DNA from: Callorhinus ursinus
Lineage: Eukaryota; Chordata; Mammalia; Carnivora; Otariidae
DNA length: 64,000 bases
Assembly (NCBI RefSeq): GCF_003265705.1
Contig: NW_020312788.1
Coordinates: 6,235,116-6,299,115 of the forward strand
Reading direction: 5' to 3'
Part shown: positions 32,507 through 45,964 of the stretch, one piece after another
How positions within the stretch are numbered: position 1 is the stretch's first letter
Layout of the letters: every line of letters begins with the position of its first letter
Notes under the pieces: model-generated
Databases searched by the model: none
The model's input: only the letters and a program-made list of their open reading frames with translations
What the model was told of the DNA's origin: nothing
Translations under genes and position numbers: made by a program

Positions 32507-32744
32507 AGAAATATTGATCCAGGGGCACCCGGGTGGCTCAGTCGTTAAGCGTCTGCCTTCGGCTCAGGTCATGATCTCGGGGTCCTGGGATCGAGCCCCG
32601 CATCGGGCTCCCTGCTCGGCGGGAAGCCTGCTTCTCCCTCTCCCACTCCCCCAGCTTGTGTTCCCTCTCTCGCTGTGTCTCTCTCTGTCAAATAAATAAA
32701 ATCTAAAAAAGAAAAGAAAAGAAAAGAAAAGAAATATTGATCCA
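32507..32744 (+). mobile_element. Young carnivore SINE, target duplication and (GAAAA)n tail
   Basis: Core 32522-32729 with a near-intact head GGGGCACCCGGGTGGCTCAG and CTCTGTCAAATAAATAAAATC end, then an (AAAAG) repeat tail. AGAAATATTGATCCA flanks both sides (32507 and 32730). Low apparent divergence suggests a recent insertion. Confidence 0.95.
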
Positions 32745-32999
32745 CCTCCCTACAAATGTACGTAAATAGTGGTAGCCAAGAGGATTGACAGCACCAAACC
32801 ATGACAATAGCCAAGATTCAATCTCAATACAACCATTACAGGATTTCCTCAAATTCAAAAGAGACATCAAGGAAATTTTGGTTATTCAGATTAAATTTGC
32901 TCAAAGTTGTCTTGATTTCCATTTAAACATATTATGCCATAAATACACATACATACATTAAAAAAGCACAGAATCTCTCAAAGCACTTGTAAAAATGGC

Positions 33000-34940
33000 T
33001 TACAAACTCAGAAGTTCCTTTAAGTGAATTCATTTATCGAATTTAAAAGCATTCATTTAAGTGCCCACGCTGTAAAGTGTAATGGCTTCTAACCATTTCC
33101 TCACTTCTCCCCAAGGCCTTTATTATTCCTTCTAGAGAGTAGAGTAACTGAATGGTCACTTTCTCCAAATTTGTATTCATTGTGCATTTTAAGCTTGGCT
33201 TGGCTATTGCTTGTCTCCATTTTAATAGGTTTTCACAAAGGAATAAATTTCACTGTTTCACAAATACTTCTTTAACAATCATAAGGAATAGCAGATATGT
33301 GTATTAATAAATACATTTGTTTGTTCCAAAAGTCTACCTCATAGTAAAATTGCAGTAACATTTCAGGAGGAGAGATTTTATTGCTTTTGTTAAAATCAAT
33401 TTCACTCGGGAGTGCGAAGGGTCCCGAGTAAGGCAGTGAGGTCTGCGTCCTGGGCCAGAACATCAGAGAGCTGGGCCCCAGTCCCCATAAAGCCATCAGT
33501 TCACTGGGAGAGCCTACCCAAGCCACTTGACTTCTCAGAGCCTCAGTGGCTTCATTAGTAATACTAAGGTTCTACTGAATGACCCTTGTCTCTTCTAGAA
33601 AACATATATTTTAATGAATTATCACACCAGTACTGTGAATTTAATAGTAACATGTTTTAAAGTAGCCATTTTTTGAGGGGGCGGGGGAACCTGTCTTTTC
33701 TTGAAATCTAGGTTCCATCTAAGTGATATTGTTTCTGTATGAAGAAACAGAATGAGCCACGGTGAAGTGACTTGTGTAAATGATCTCATTCGGGAGGCAC
33801 CGAGGGGACAGAGACTTGTCATTGCCAAGTAAGTCACATTTAAATTCCCTCAAGCCTTGAGAAATAATGTGAGGGAAAGAGCAAAAATAGCACAGTCATT
33901 CCTTTGGACCAAGTCGACTCCTAGGCCTCCTGAGAGCACCACAGCTGTGTATTCATCTATATGCAAAGAGAAATAATAAGAATCATCTACACTTGGCACA
34001 TGGCACTTTTCTATATACCAGTGCACACATCTATTAATATATTTTATGCTGAGCCTTTCAGTAAGGAAAGATACACCATGCACACTGCCTCATGCACAGA
34101 CACATATCGAAGATGCTTTTTTCCCCTGGAATACAGAAAATTGCAAGAGCATAGAGCCCCACGAAACCAACCAGAATGAAACTGGAGGCAGCTGTATCTG
34201 ATTGAAACCGTGGAGAGAATTGAGATTGACAGAGTTGCAGGGCTAGGAGGTTAATGAGTCCATAGTCCTGCCTCCAGGCAGAACTGTCCTGAACCATTCC
34301 AGGCAAATGACAGCTCAGCCTCTTGGAAAAAATAAAATAAAAAAAGAAATCTTCATAACGTGCTTCGGTAACATATTCCATTGTCTAAATATCCTTATCC
34401 TCATAAAGTTCTGAAAGCAATCTAAGTCCACACTCTGTGTAATCTCCATGTTGACAGATATATAGAATAATAAATTGACAGAAACGTCAAAGATGATGAG
34501 AACCTTAGAGATGCGTCACAGGATTGGTTATCCTTACCTTTCCAGAGACCTCCTAGGAGAAAATAATTAGCAAGTCTGTGGATTGTGGTTCTAGTTACAG
34601 TAATACAGTTTTTATAAATAAGACCTATTTACCATGAGTCACTAAATGAAAATTTGCCTTGTACTTTAAAGCAAGGACTATAGGTCTAGTAAACACAATC
34701 CTGAGCTGAAACATGTAATCAAAGAATAGGTTCTTATGTAAAAAAAAAAAAAAAGCAGAGGAAGTACAGAGCTACAGAGCTGATGTGCACACAGACCCAT
34801 ACTTCTTTTTTTTCTAATTCTTTTTTGTTACAGTATTCCAGTTTATGGATACTTTCTAATATAAATGCTAAATAACAGATTACTGCCTCTCTTTTTTTTT
34901 TTTCTTTCACTTCTGGGCATTATGAGTGATGAATGTGTTG
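33000..34940. other. Intergenic DNA, no gene recognised
   Basis: Unique or weakly MIR-like sequence (for example 33,410-33,600). The short open frames on both strands show no family features. Confidence 0.5.
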
Positions 34941-34949
34941 GCAGCCTTC

Positions 34950-35165
34950 TATAGAGGAAAAGAGTAGGGTTAAGACGAGGTTTCAAATCCCTTGTCTACT
35001 ACTTATCAACTGCATGGTTTCAAGTAAGTGGCTTGATCTCAGCTTTCCTGCCCTCACGTGTAAGGTGAGACTAATCATATTTACTTCACACTGGTCTTGG
35101 AAAACAGAATGGGACAACACTGGTAAAAGCATCTAGGATCTAGTAGGCACTAGAACAAATGTTAG
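34950..35165 (+). mobile_element. MIR remnant
   Basis: GTTTCAAATCCCTTGTCTAC, AACTGCATGGTTTCAAGTAA and AAGCATCTAGGATCTAGTAG GCACT follow the MIR order. Confidence 0.6.
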
Positions 35166-35809
35166 TTGACCATGAATCTGATCTGCCACACTCTGCCTTT
35201 CTTGCCTCTTCTCCATTCCTTGTAAGTTCTGAAAAATGACTGAGGGACAAACCAGCCTCCTCTGTGTGTCACTAGACTGTTCCTGCTTCCATTCGGCCTC
35301 TCTTCTCTGTTGCTGATCCCCATGTGAACTCATGAGGGCATTTCCCTTAGAGACATAAAGGGGAAGAGCAAGGAAACTTTCTGATGCCAAGTTAAAACGA
35401 ACGCTGGATTTTAACTTGAATTTTTAAAGGATCTGTGCATATTACATTTGTGCTAAGAACAAGTAGATGAAATTCAAATTCTAAAACACTATATTCATTT
35501 TTAGAAAGCTGTAATAGAGCTGCTTTGTCCAAAGGATAAAAAGACTGATTCAAAGATAGACTACTTTTTAGTTCAAAGGAGTGAGCAATAAAGTAACTAT
35601 TACTCATTTTGAAGTAGAAATGCTAATATCTACACGATTTGAAAGAGATTTAAATAGTGTTATCAAAGTAATATGTTCTTATTACATAAAACAGAGATAA
35701 ATGTAGAGACATTTTATAACATCACTCCTAATTTTATGATCCAGAGAAAACCACTAGCGATATTTGGATACATCTTCTCTCTTTTTCTGCACATATTCTG
35801 ATGAGCAGG

Positions 35810-36005
35810 ATTGCTTTCAAGTTCAAGCTCTGCCACTTACCAGTCGGACTTGGTCAAGGGTTGTTTAGTTTCTCTAAGCATTTGTCACTGCATCTGAAAA
35901 CCAGCATCAGCTTCAAAGAGTAATTGTGATGACTAGTGAGATAATATGCATGAAGCATGTGCATGGTACATAATAAGCATTCAATTATGTCAGCTACTCT
36001 TATTA
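35810..36005 (+). mobile_element. MIR remnant
   Basis: CAAGCTCTGCCACTTACCAG, TTTAGTTTCTCTAAGCATTT and ATGGTACATAATAAGCATTC AATTATG. Confidence 0.65.
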
Positions 36006-36139
36006 GGATTCTGGCTATGTATTATATTTTAAATGGAAAAATGGCAATTCAAGGAGAGAAAATGAAGGTAACTAACAAGCTACTGTGATCTGGGTTTGGG
36101 AGTCTGTGCAGTACAGGAGATCTGATTTCTCACATAATA

Positions 36140-36385
36140 ACATAACAGACAATTCATTGAATGCTTTACTATGTGGTTCCAGACCCGATGATATCATAGC
36201 TCATTTAATCTTCACAGCAGTCCTATGAGACAGGTGGTAGTATTATTACTACTATTACTATCCCCATTTTAAAGATGGGCAAACTGAATCAGAGAACGGG
36301 TGAAGTAGCGTGCAAAGTCTCACAGCTAAGTGACGAAGCTGGCGTTTGAATGCAATCAATCTAGTTCCAGAGTCCACGCTTGTAA
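36140..36385 (-). mobile_element. MIR remnant
   Basis: ATTTAATCTTCACAGCAGTC CTATGAGACAGG, ATCCCCATTTTAAAGATGGG, CAAAGTCTCACAGCTAAGTG; reverse orientation to the MIR just upstream. An ATTACT triplet-type run lies inside. Confidence 0.7.
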
Positions 36386-37079
36386 ACAAATATAGAAGAG
36401 TTTAATATTGAGCAGGTATTTTTGTAAATATTACAATTTAAGTCAAACATTCTAAAAAGCACAGGATTTGCAATTAATTAGAAAAAGAGCAGATAGAAAA
36501 ATACCAAGAAAAGAATTAGATGTCCTATTCTTTTAGGTAGCATTTTTTTGCGATGTTCCCAGTTGGCCCCTTATGCCCATCCAGCAAAACTACAGGACCC
36601 CTCATTCGAGCCATTTCTTCTGAACTTTGTAGGTAGCTAGAAATGGTTAGGCAGCAAGCAATGTTCTTGGAAAAAGAGATCTGTATTACCCCTGGAAACA
36701 GACTGTGTTGCAAGAAAGTCTCTGGCATAAAACAAGGCCGAGTATACACAGTTGTCTCTCAGATGGTGTGGATTTGGAAACATAAGTGGACAAGCCAAAC
36801 CCTTTAAGTCTTCCTTATCCTTTGAATTGAATTTCAGAATGTGTTTTTGATGTGACTATGTAGCATTTCTGTTTGTCCTTATTTATTCCTGAATGATATT
36901 CCACTGAGTGGCTGTAACAATGACTATTGAATAGAAACAAGTTTCCTCAGTCATTCCAACCTGAGTGCAAGTTCCATGCTCTCCAAATTCATCTACTCAT
37001 CCCTTTTGGGTAGTGGGGCAAAAAGAAAAGAAAAAGCATCCCAAAGCCCAAGTATGGTCAAATGATAAAGCAAAACTGC

Positions 37080-37560
37080 TGTCCACTTTTCGGTAAAACT
37101 GATACATCCAGATATTGCTGATGAAAGTGTAAACTAGTAGACTCCTTTAAAAAAACAATTTAGCAACACTTAAGGAGTGTATGGGAAAATGTTCATCCCA
37201 TTTGGCACAGTTCCCCCTATTCCTGGGAATTTATCCTAAGGCAATAATTAAAAAGAAAAAAAACCCATAAAAGTAGAGAGAATTCAAATGCAGTGTTAAT
37301 TATAAATAAAACCTAAGGAGCAAACTGATTGTTCAACAATAGACAAACAGATAAGTAAACATCCATGGAATATTTTGTTCCCTCAAATAATTATAAACAT
37401 GGACTGTATAATAACACAGAAAAACAAAAAGTTGAAAAACAGAGCACTGAGTGATCTGCCCAGTTTGATTACACCATAGGATGTAAATAAATGCGAAGGT
37501 AGCAGTGAACAATGGAGGCAATGATGCGAAAATAGAAAAAAGGACTGTGCGACTTTTTCT
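37080..37560 (+). mobile_element. L1M/HAL1-type LINE 3' remnant
   Basis: AAACAATTTAGCAACACTTA, CCCCCTATTCCTGGGAATTT ATCCTAAGGCAATAAT, then AAACATCCATGGAATATTTT, in L1 3' order. Highly diverged. Confidence 0.55.
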
Positions 37561-37859
37561 TCTTACATTTCTTTAAGTATTGCTTGAGATTCGCAAAATA
37601 ATTAACAAATAAGATTGCTGAAATGGATGAAGAGATTTCTTCATCATCAGAAGAGTGAGTCAGTCAATTGTCCCCTTCCCACACTCAGTGACTGAAACCA
37701 AACAACCAAACACATCAAAAACTAAACTCCTTGCCTTCAAAGAGAGCTGGTATGTTTAGAGATTATATATGAAATGGCCCATCTAGTTGAGAAAAGAGAT
37801 TGAGAACTTCTGGAGTAGGGTCTTCAGTTGGCAGTAAGATTTCCTTCAAAAAATTACAT

Positions 37860-37952
37860 TCTTCCTTCCTTCCTCTCCCTCACTTCCTTCCTTCCTTCCT
37901 CACTTCCTTCCTTCCTCCCTCACTTCCTTCCTCCCTTTCTCTCTCTCTCTGC
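37860..37952. repeat. (TTCC)n / CT-rich microsatellite
   Basis: Interrupted TTCC units with CTCAC punctuation, ending in a CT run. The long frames through it (FLPSFL type) are artefacts. Confidence 0.95.
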
Positions 37953-37999
37953 AAACTACAGCAAACAGAGATATGGCTCCTTTCCTCCTTCCTTTTACA

Positions 38000-38221
38000 A
38001 AAGCACTTCCCATAGGTGCCTGGGTGGCTCAGTCATTAGGCGTCGGCCTTCGGCTCAGGTCATGATCCCAGGGTCCTGGGATCGAGCCCCGCAGTGGGCT
38101 CCCTGCTCAGCGGGGAGCCTGCTTCTCCCCCTCCTTCTGCCACTCTCTGCTCGTGCTCACTCTCTCTCAAATAAATAAGTTTAAAAATAAAAAATAAGAT
38201 AAAATACCAAAGTACTTCCCA
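38000..38221 (+). mobile_element. Carnivore SINE with 13-bp target duplication
   Basis: Core 38014-38208. AAAGCACTTCCCA at 38000-38012 and AAAGTACTTCCCA at 38209-38221 (one difference). Head GGTGCCTGGGTGGCTCAG, tail ATAAATAAGTTTAAAAATAA. Confidence 0.94.
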
Positions 38222-41200
38222 CAATCATCAATGTAGCTTTAAGGCTTCCTTTTTAGTACCTATTCATTTTTTTTTCTTTACTTTCTATCTTGATATGACT
38301 ATTTTACCTTTCGTTTCTATTTGCTATGCATAATTGATTCTCCAATATTCTTTTATTCACTCTCAACCTGTTTTGTGTCTCTTTTAAAGGATGCCCTGGC
38401 TGACTGGCTATATTTTCATTGTTGGTAGTGGACAGCTTTAGGGCTTAAATAGCACTCTATTTGGTTAAATAATTTCTCAGAAGAACTAAATGATAGTGAC
38501 TTCATGTCACTAAGAATATCCAATTATTCCTGTCTTTTATTTCAATTCTCTGTTGCAAACAGAGGAGATGCTTTCAATTTATTTACATTTATTCCGTATA
38601 AGTAGATGCCTTGTGAGGAAATTAAAGGCTCTTTTTCACCTGTTATTAAAATAGTTTCTGTTACTTAGGTTATATAGTTTGTTGTATGGTTGATTAGTAT
38701 ATAGATTTTTCATTCATGTTGGGGTAAACTAGCTAGGCATCTACAGATTTAGTCTGTCTGCAGTGATTATACCCTCATTTTGTGTTGCTAGTGATTTATT
38801 TTCTGAGTTATCCACACTGGAAACATTTTTTTTCCCCAAGTGGATCATTCATTGCCCTAAAGCACTTTTCAACTTAATAAAAATAAGTATAAATTGGGCT
38901 TTTTATTTGTCATGAGTCTTGATTACAGGCAAGGACTCTAATATGACTCTATTTTTTGACTTAGATCTTTTAGCATTTGAAAATGCCACATATTCATACA
39001 GAAAGTTACGCTTCTCAAATGGGAATGTACCACCATAGGGCGATTTCTCTGCTTTCATAGGTGACATGTAAATGCACTTCTGAGGCCTCACTGAACCATT
39101 GCAGATGGATCCCGGAGCAGTGCCATAATGGGATACTAGCGCTCAGCCTTCATTTTACAGTACTCACTGAGAACCTACTATGTGTTAGGCTCAGTGCAGG
39201 GCCCTGGGCCAAGAAAGGCAACAAACCTCACCCTCTCTGCATCCTGTGCTCTTCACCTACAAAATGGGAAACATAACTTATCTATAAGGCCCCTTTTAAA
39301 TATAAAGTCTCTGCTAAATCTAATTGTTTTTATTTTAAGAATCATAGGAGACACATTTTAGTACAAGTAAAACTTTTTTAAAAGATAAAGATATTTTAAA
39401 TGATGCCTGGTTCAATATTTAGAGCTTGGTAGACACTAACAGGGTAGACACTAACTAGGGATGGTTAGGGGCATCTTTGAATATGGCTATAGATATGTGT
39501 ATTTATATTTTCAAATATTTGTGTCTTGCAAACAAAAATTTAAATGTGGAGGCTGCCCCGTGCCCTCAGAGACTTGAGCAAAACAATGAAACATGACCAA
39601 CACAACACAATATGGCAAAGCAGAAGTTATAGGTTTTCTCATATAAGGTAAAATCATTGAAAAATTCAGCATACCTATTGAATATTTCTACTACGATGAT
39701 ACTGAGAAAAAAGGACAGTTCTAGAATATTATATACTGATTTCAGAAAATCCAATCTTGAACATTCCAAATGCATAAGAGAAGTAGGTCTATTTGTACCA
39801 TGTTACACAAGGAGTCATTTGTAGATTTTCTTTAAAAGGAACTCTTTAGGATCCTTCCACTAGTACATTTATAACATGATCCGTGTGCAAAGTTTCCATT
39901 TCTGTCCAGTTTCTCAGTAACAAGTCTATTGTGTAAAGCTCAGTCTACTTGCAATCTTCTTATACCATACTAAGCAAGGCTGAGTAAACTCAAGGTCATT
40001 CAGACTGGTTGTTGGCTTCTGTAGGAAGACAGCCCCAAGCTATTTAAGGAATATCTGGCTGCTGGAGAGCTTGGAGCGAAGTTGTGGCTCATCACTAGCA
40101 AGTGTATGTTTTTTAGATATTAACCTCACTCCTGGCTCCATTTAACTTTTCCATTCTTAATTTTCCTTTACCATGTTTAAAAACACTTATTAATTTAAAA
40201 AATTTCTAAATCTTTTTTTAAATCCAAGTCTTTTTATTTATTTATTTTTAATTTTTCTCTAAATCTTTCTATATGAAAAAAAAAAATCTCAGTAATCTGC
40301 CCTAAATTGTTTTTTGGTGCATATGTGGATGTAAATAAATAAATAGGGATCAAATGATTTTTGTGATTATTGGGAAATGAAAAATACCAGAATTTATGAA
40401 AGAGCCCATTTGCCTTAATTTTGTTTATGCCAATATAGAAAATAAAATAACCATTAAAAAGTGTCACTTTTTAACAGACAGTAACTTGTGTTGGTAAAAA
40501 CAAAGAGCTAGCATGGGAAAGTGACTTATTTAAATATATGGTTCTATTTGAAGTAATCTTAATAGTACTTATTTATAAATTAAATTCTAAACAACATATG
40601 AATCTGCATAAATAGACTATGACATTTTGACAACTCTACCTCAATCTTTAAAATGGTGTATCGAAGTTGACTTACAGCATGATCCTCATGAAAATACCTA
40701 TGACATCTCCATTAGTACACACTGAAAGCATAGTAATCCGTGAAACTTCTGTGATTTCCACATGAATCAACAGTGGTGCATTGCTTAATGTAACACTCAA
40801 TTACATCATGTTTAATTTATGTGGAAATGTTTGGATATGCTTAAAATGTCTGTGGTAAATCATTTTGGGATCTCAGTTGAATATTTTTTGTGATAAATTA
40901 CTCCTAAATACTGACATAATATTCTGACATAACGACCAATTTATTTTGAAAGCTTCCAACAACCTCAAATCATTATATTAATCTCTTTGTATGATCCAAA
41001 TCTTGCATCCTTCAGGAATTTATTTTACTGTCCTGTAGCAAATAATTCTAACATTTGTAAAATGCTTATTTCCATCCCATAGTTGGTTATCATTTTTTAA
41101 AACCCAGAATAATTTTGATATTTTAATATATTAAATATCATGGTGATCTATAGTCTTTCCAATATGAAAAATGCTTAGAGTTAAAATTTGACACTCTTCT

Positions 41201-42447
41201 TCCCAATAATAAGCTACTTAATTTAATATACTAAAGTAGTAATGCTCTATTTCTAGACTCGATTACTTTATTATCAAGAATATTTAGGAAAGCAGTTCAA
41301 TTTCACGGTAGAGACTAGTTGAAATGTCACTCTTATGATTAGTACAGAAAAAATTTTATGTGAGAAATAAATAAATTTGAGAAATTTATTTATTGAGAAG
41401 TAAATATTTTTAATCATAAAAATATTATCTAAAAACCAATAACTTCCCAGGTACAATGTCCACAACTATAAAATCTAGAAATGAGAAATTCTCTGGGGCC
41501 TAAATAACTACCTGATCAAACATTTAAGTCAAATAAACTCTATTTTGAAATTTTCATATCTACGTACTTGAAATGTAATACTTTAGAGTGATAATTCCTT
41601 TAAGAAATGTAATTTAATTAAAATAGATACAAATTTATATTATTCCAATAGTTACAAGCTTACATTGATCTATGGCCTTTTGTATCACGTTCCAGAAAAT
41701 GAATCAACAACAAATTAGGAGACTGTGTCTAGTCAGATTTCTTGGTTGAAAATAGGAGCAAAAACAAAGCAACATGATTCAGCAAAAAGGGAAATGGGGA
41801 CTAAGTGGGCTTGTTCTGTATTGCAGCTGAGGGATTAAATGAATTTTATGACTTCCCTCCTCCACTACATTCTCCTTTGCCTTCAGCTTGAAACTCAGTG
41901 GGTCATGATTCTTGACCCAATATGGTGAGGGATACAAACCCCTGGTGGCCTTGCTTAAATAAGGCAGTTATACTCGGACATTTTCTTCCTACCCACAAGA
42001 CTACCAGTAACTCTACTTTCCCTGGAGGGGGACAAGCAAACGCAGTAACACAGTGACAACAGTAACCATCTTTTCTCTTTGGATTTTTGTTTTTGCTTGC
42101 TTACGTAGGATGCGAAGAACCAAATTAATTAGGTTCAGCCTTAGCTTCTAGTTTGGTGGTACCCCTATTCTCATGGGGCTGTTAGAATCCAAAATCAAAA
42201 GGACAGAAAGCAAACAATTGGCAAAAGAGTCAGTAAGTATAATCCTAAGAGCCTCCATCACAATTTTGAACCCTAGGATTCCAGACTTGTATATTCTGGC
42301 CAAGGGGAAAAAGAACTCCGTGTGACGGTCATTTGTGCAGAGCAAAAACCATACCCCGGTAGCACATCAGACTTCCGAGGTGTTGACTCTTGGATAAAGC
42401 ACATTTGAATCTTCGAGGATTCATTCCTTCTGAGTAATGAGGCATGC
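38222..42447. other. AT-rich intergenic DNA without SINEs
   Basis: No gene. Apart from weak MIR-like text near 39,110-39,300 I recognise no repeat. The interval is strongly AT-rich, especially 40.1-41.7 kb. Confidence 0.5.
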
Positions 42448-42523
42448 AATAATATCAATGAATTCCTTGAACATTAGCCCTTTGCCTTGTTTCTTTAACA
42501 AAATTAGTTCCTTTAAACTGAAG
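42448..42523 (+). repeat. 76-bp direct duplication, copy 1
   Basis: Begins AATAATATCAATGAATTCC and ends CCTTTAAACTGAAG. It matches 43706-43781 with one mismatch (T at 42455 versus C at 43713). Flanking sequence is unrelated on both sides. Confidence 0.97.
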
Positions 42524-43121
42524 CCATTTTGCTTGGGATACCTTGGCCTTGTACAAGGCAACCAATTAATCTAGGGATCATGTAATGATAAAGAAAAATG
42601 ACCAGGGAAAGCAAAACAAACCCAAACTAAATAGTCTACTGCAATAAGGAAAAAACTGCTGTTCCCCACTCTGCATTGCCCTAAAGATAATAGGATAGTA
42701 TCCCACACAGACAAACTAACACCAGAGAGTCCTTTGGTTCCACTGGGTATCATGGTTTTCAGGAGTTCATGATCAGTTACCGATAATAGAAAATGGAGCA
42801 TTCATCAAGGCCTTAGCCAGATGGCCACTGCTCTACATAATCTTTATTCCCTCGACAGTGGACACCTCGTTCATGAATCCACTGGCCTTGCTGAGAAAGG
42901 AGGTTGGCCTGTATCTACTTAGCAGGTCATCTTACCCACAATAGAGGCCTTGTGGTGAACATATAACTTCCCGAGAAATATACTCATATTCTGGGCTCAT
43001 TCTGAGAGATCATTTCTATTCAACGTAACCTTTCCCCAAACTCCCTCCACAACCCTCTGATCCTGCTTTTCCAACACCTCGCCATCCAACTAGTCCATGA
43101 GTCACTGAATTGGGTGTAGGT

Positions 43122-43480
43122 TCCTATTCTGGTTATCTTTGCCACATAAAAATATGAACCCAACTTAGCAGCTTGGAACAATTATTTTATTATGATCATG
43201 AATTCTGCAGATAAGGAATTCAGGTGGGCCACTGGAGATGGCCTCTCCCTGCTCTGTGATGTCTGCTGCCTCAGCTAGGAGTCTTAAAGCCTGGGGATGA
43301 CCCGATGGCCCTGCGGGCTAGAGTCCATCCATGGTACCTAGACAGGGCTGACTCAGGGACTCGGACTGGTGACTGGAGCGCTTACGTGTGGACTCTGTTG
43401 GTGAACACACAGCATGATGCCGCAGGGTAGTAGGATTTCTTTCCCAGTGATCACAGAAAATAATTTAACTGGATCTTTCA
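43122..43480 (+). mobile_element. Old MaLR-type (MLT1J/K-like) LTR remnant
   Basis: TTCTGGTTATCTTTGCCACA, AACTTAGCAGCTTGGAACAA, TGATCATGAATTCTGCAGAT AAGGAATTCAGG and later CTGCTGCCTCAGCTAGGAG fit this repeat type as I remember it. Subfamily uncertain. Confidence 0.5.
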
Positions 43481-43705
43481 CTTTTGTATACTAGGATCAG
43501 GCAAATCAAAATTCCATTCCTAAAATGACTAGGATTTTAAATGCCTTCACCCTCAACCAGCCCAGATGACAGTGCTGGGTTTTGCCAATTTCACTGAGGT
43601 TCTGCGCTACAACTCACTACTGGTAACAACTTGTTTTAAATTGGGGTCATGGGTGCATAACAAAAACTGACTCTGGTTCTACTAAGCAGAAAAGGACTCC
43701 AGTGG

Positions 43706-43781
43706 AATAATACCAATGAATTCCTTGAACATTAGCCCTTTGCCTTGTTTCTTTAACAAAATTAGTTCCTTTAAACTGAAG
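43706..43781 (+). repeat. 76-bp direct duplication, copy 2
   Basis: Same orientation as the copy at 42448, 1,258 bp downstream. The identity of 75/76 contrasts with the diverged repeats around it, implying a recent event. Confidence 0.97.
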
Positions 43782-45960
43782 GGATGGCTTACATAGTCCA
43801 AAGGAGGGCTAAAGAACCAAGCTCAGAAAGTGGGTCTGAATTAGGCGCTAGGAAGTACAGAACGTAGCCAAGCTCATATCTCATGGTCAGCGTGGAGGCG
43901 ACATTGCCACCAGCAGTGCTGCCATTGGATCTGTGCTGTGCCTGCTGACATGAACAGCCACTACCACCGTGACTTGACTTAACTGCTCTGTTGCCTCCAG
44001 AACAACCCCTACCTACCTCTGATTCAGTTACTTCCTCCATATCCAATATTCCTGCACAGAGCTTCCTGCCGGCCACAACCTAAGTGACATGCCTGCATCT
44101 TACTTAGCTCCTGGGGTGAGAAGAGGGGATGAAGGATCTTACAGTTCCTTTGAGGGAAATGGGGCTTTGCCTCACCACATTTACACAACAGAACTTCTAC
44201 CAAATAGGAAAGGGGCTTGGATTATGGGCAGTCAACAATAAAGCGAATACCCATTGAACACGATTATCTGATTATTTAATAATTAAAATGAATGGGTGAA
44301 CAAACAGTAAAGTTTAATTAGTTCAAGCAATTGCTTTAATAATAAGAGCCCACAAATTCTAGCTTTGGTAATGGCGCCAAACTGGGTAAATAATTTAGCC
44401 TCTCTAGTTCTCTTTCTCACACGTAAAATGAGGGTTTGACCTATGATCGCTAATTTTCATTAGAACTAACTTCTCCTTCTTTTTAAAAATTATCGTCAGT
44501 GTTATTTGCAGAGGCTCATCCACATGGTGGAGCCATATGCCTAGGACTTGGCAGTACCCATTGCACTAGTTTTATACTATTAAAGAAACTCTTAGTGAAC
44601 CAAACGGGCTAACTTTTGAAGTTACAATGGATTCTTTTTATGTGTGTATATGAAAGATTATTGACTGAAGTTGGTTATATTGGATGGTTATGCATCTAGT
44701 TTTCCATTGTGTATGCAGAAATTTGGCGATTTTTTAGACATAGTGTCATTTTGTTTTCTGAACTCCAACACAGCTTGATTGTCTGGAGATAGCCTATAGC
44801 TTGGAGAATGGCAAACTCAGGAAACACCCTCCCCAAGAGAGTGTGGGCTCTTGGTACAGAAATCTTTTCATGAAAGATTTGGTTCCAAGGTTCTCTGTGA
44901 GGAAATTTGGGGATTTTCCATTTAATTCACCTCATCTGAGTCATTCCTTCAGTGGCCTCAATGTCACCTCTCAGGATGATCCAACCTTTTCAAGACAATA
45001 CAGAATCTTCTCTCTCCCCTTTGGGAAAGATCACAAGTATTCTTTGGAGGAAAAGATGATAGCACTCCCAAGTTTCTCAAACTTACAAGGAATCCCCCTG
45101 GATGGATCTTCTGGCAGTCCAAACCAAACCAAACCAAACCAAGACCAAATCTTCAGGAAATATTTCACTTCCAGTGGCTTCCCCCGTCCTCCTATTTGTG
45201 AATAGGACGACACTTTCAATCTAGATCAATGTCTTATCAATTCAGAGAAACATGTATGCCTTTTGAACAAAAAAATGATTTGCCAAAATCCTGCATAATT
45301 TGCTATGTGGTTTACCATAGGATGGATCCAGACTTCCCAACAGTGGTATGACAGAGAAATCAGACAATTGAATAGGCATTCAGAAATGGCTATTCATCCA
45401 GTGACATAAAATTTCCCTTCTTAGGAACGTTTGGTTTTATTTACCCAACCTGAGTCATGCCTGTGTTAAAGGGAAATTCCCAACGAGGTCCTGGATGTGA
45501 CCATTGGGTGTGCTCCAATCTCCTCAAGCCAACACCAGACCAAAACAGGACTTCATTCAGTGAAGCTTACAGTAGGACTGGCTCCCACAATCTTGCTGTG
45601 AGACTGGCTCTGTGGTTACAGGGAAGTTCACAGAGCAGGAATATGCATCCAGAAGTTGCTTTTTGACCAACTACCTTAAATTCCCATATTATGGCAGTCA
45701 GTGGTGGTTGTATTTTATCATTTATCACATAGGTACGACTAAAGATTACCGGTTGGTTGAGGACTTAATATGGACAAATGATGGGTAGATTTCATAAGTG
45801 ACATAGAGTTGTTTGAAACATTTTAGTTTTCTCATAATACACCAAGATTATTTAAAAAAATCACAGCTGAAGAGACCGAGAGTAAGGATCTGCTTAATAA
45901 ACTGATGGAACGGAAAATCAAGAAGATGGTAAATGTTCATACTTGTATTATGTAAAAGTT
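43782..45960. other. Intergenic DNA, no gene; longest frame 44801-45205 unsupported
   Basis: A 134-codon plus-strand frame (44801-45205) is the longest here, with no recognisable domain. It runs through a (CCAAA)n-like run at 45,120-45,150 (encoding QTKPNQ), and is probably chance or an old repeat. Nothing else stands out. Confidence 0.5.
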
Positions 45961-45964
45961 CTTC

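Noticed and set aside
32522..32600. tRNA-like heads of SINEs as tRNA genes
   Set aside because: The GGCGCCTGGGTGGCTCAG heads derive from tRNA-Lys but are part of SINEs with CT-rich bodies, A-rich tails and target duplications.
37828..38178. 116-codon plus-strand frame
   Set aside because: It consists of the TTCC microsatellite plus a SINE (CLGGSVIRRRPSAQVMIPGS is translated SINE).
42448..43781. The 76-bp duplication as a pair of LTRs
   Set aside because: Too short, lacks TG...CA ends, a primer-binding site or flanking target duplications.
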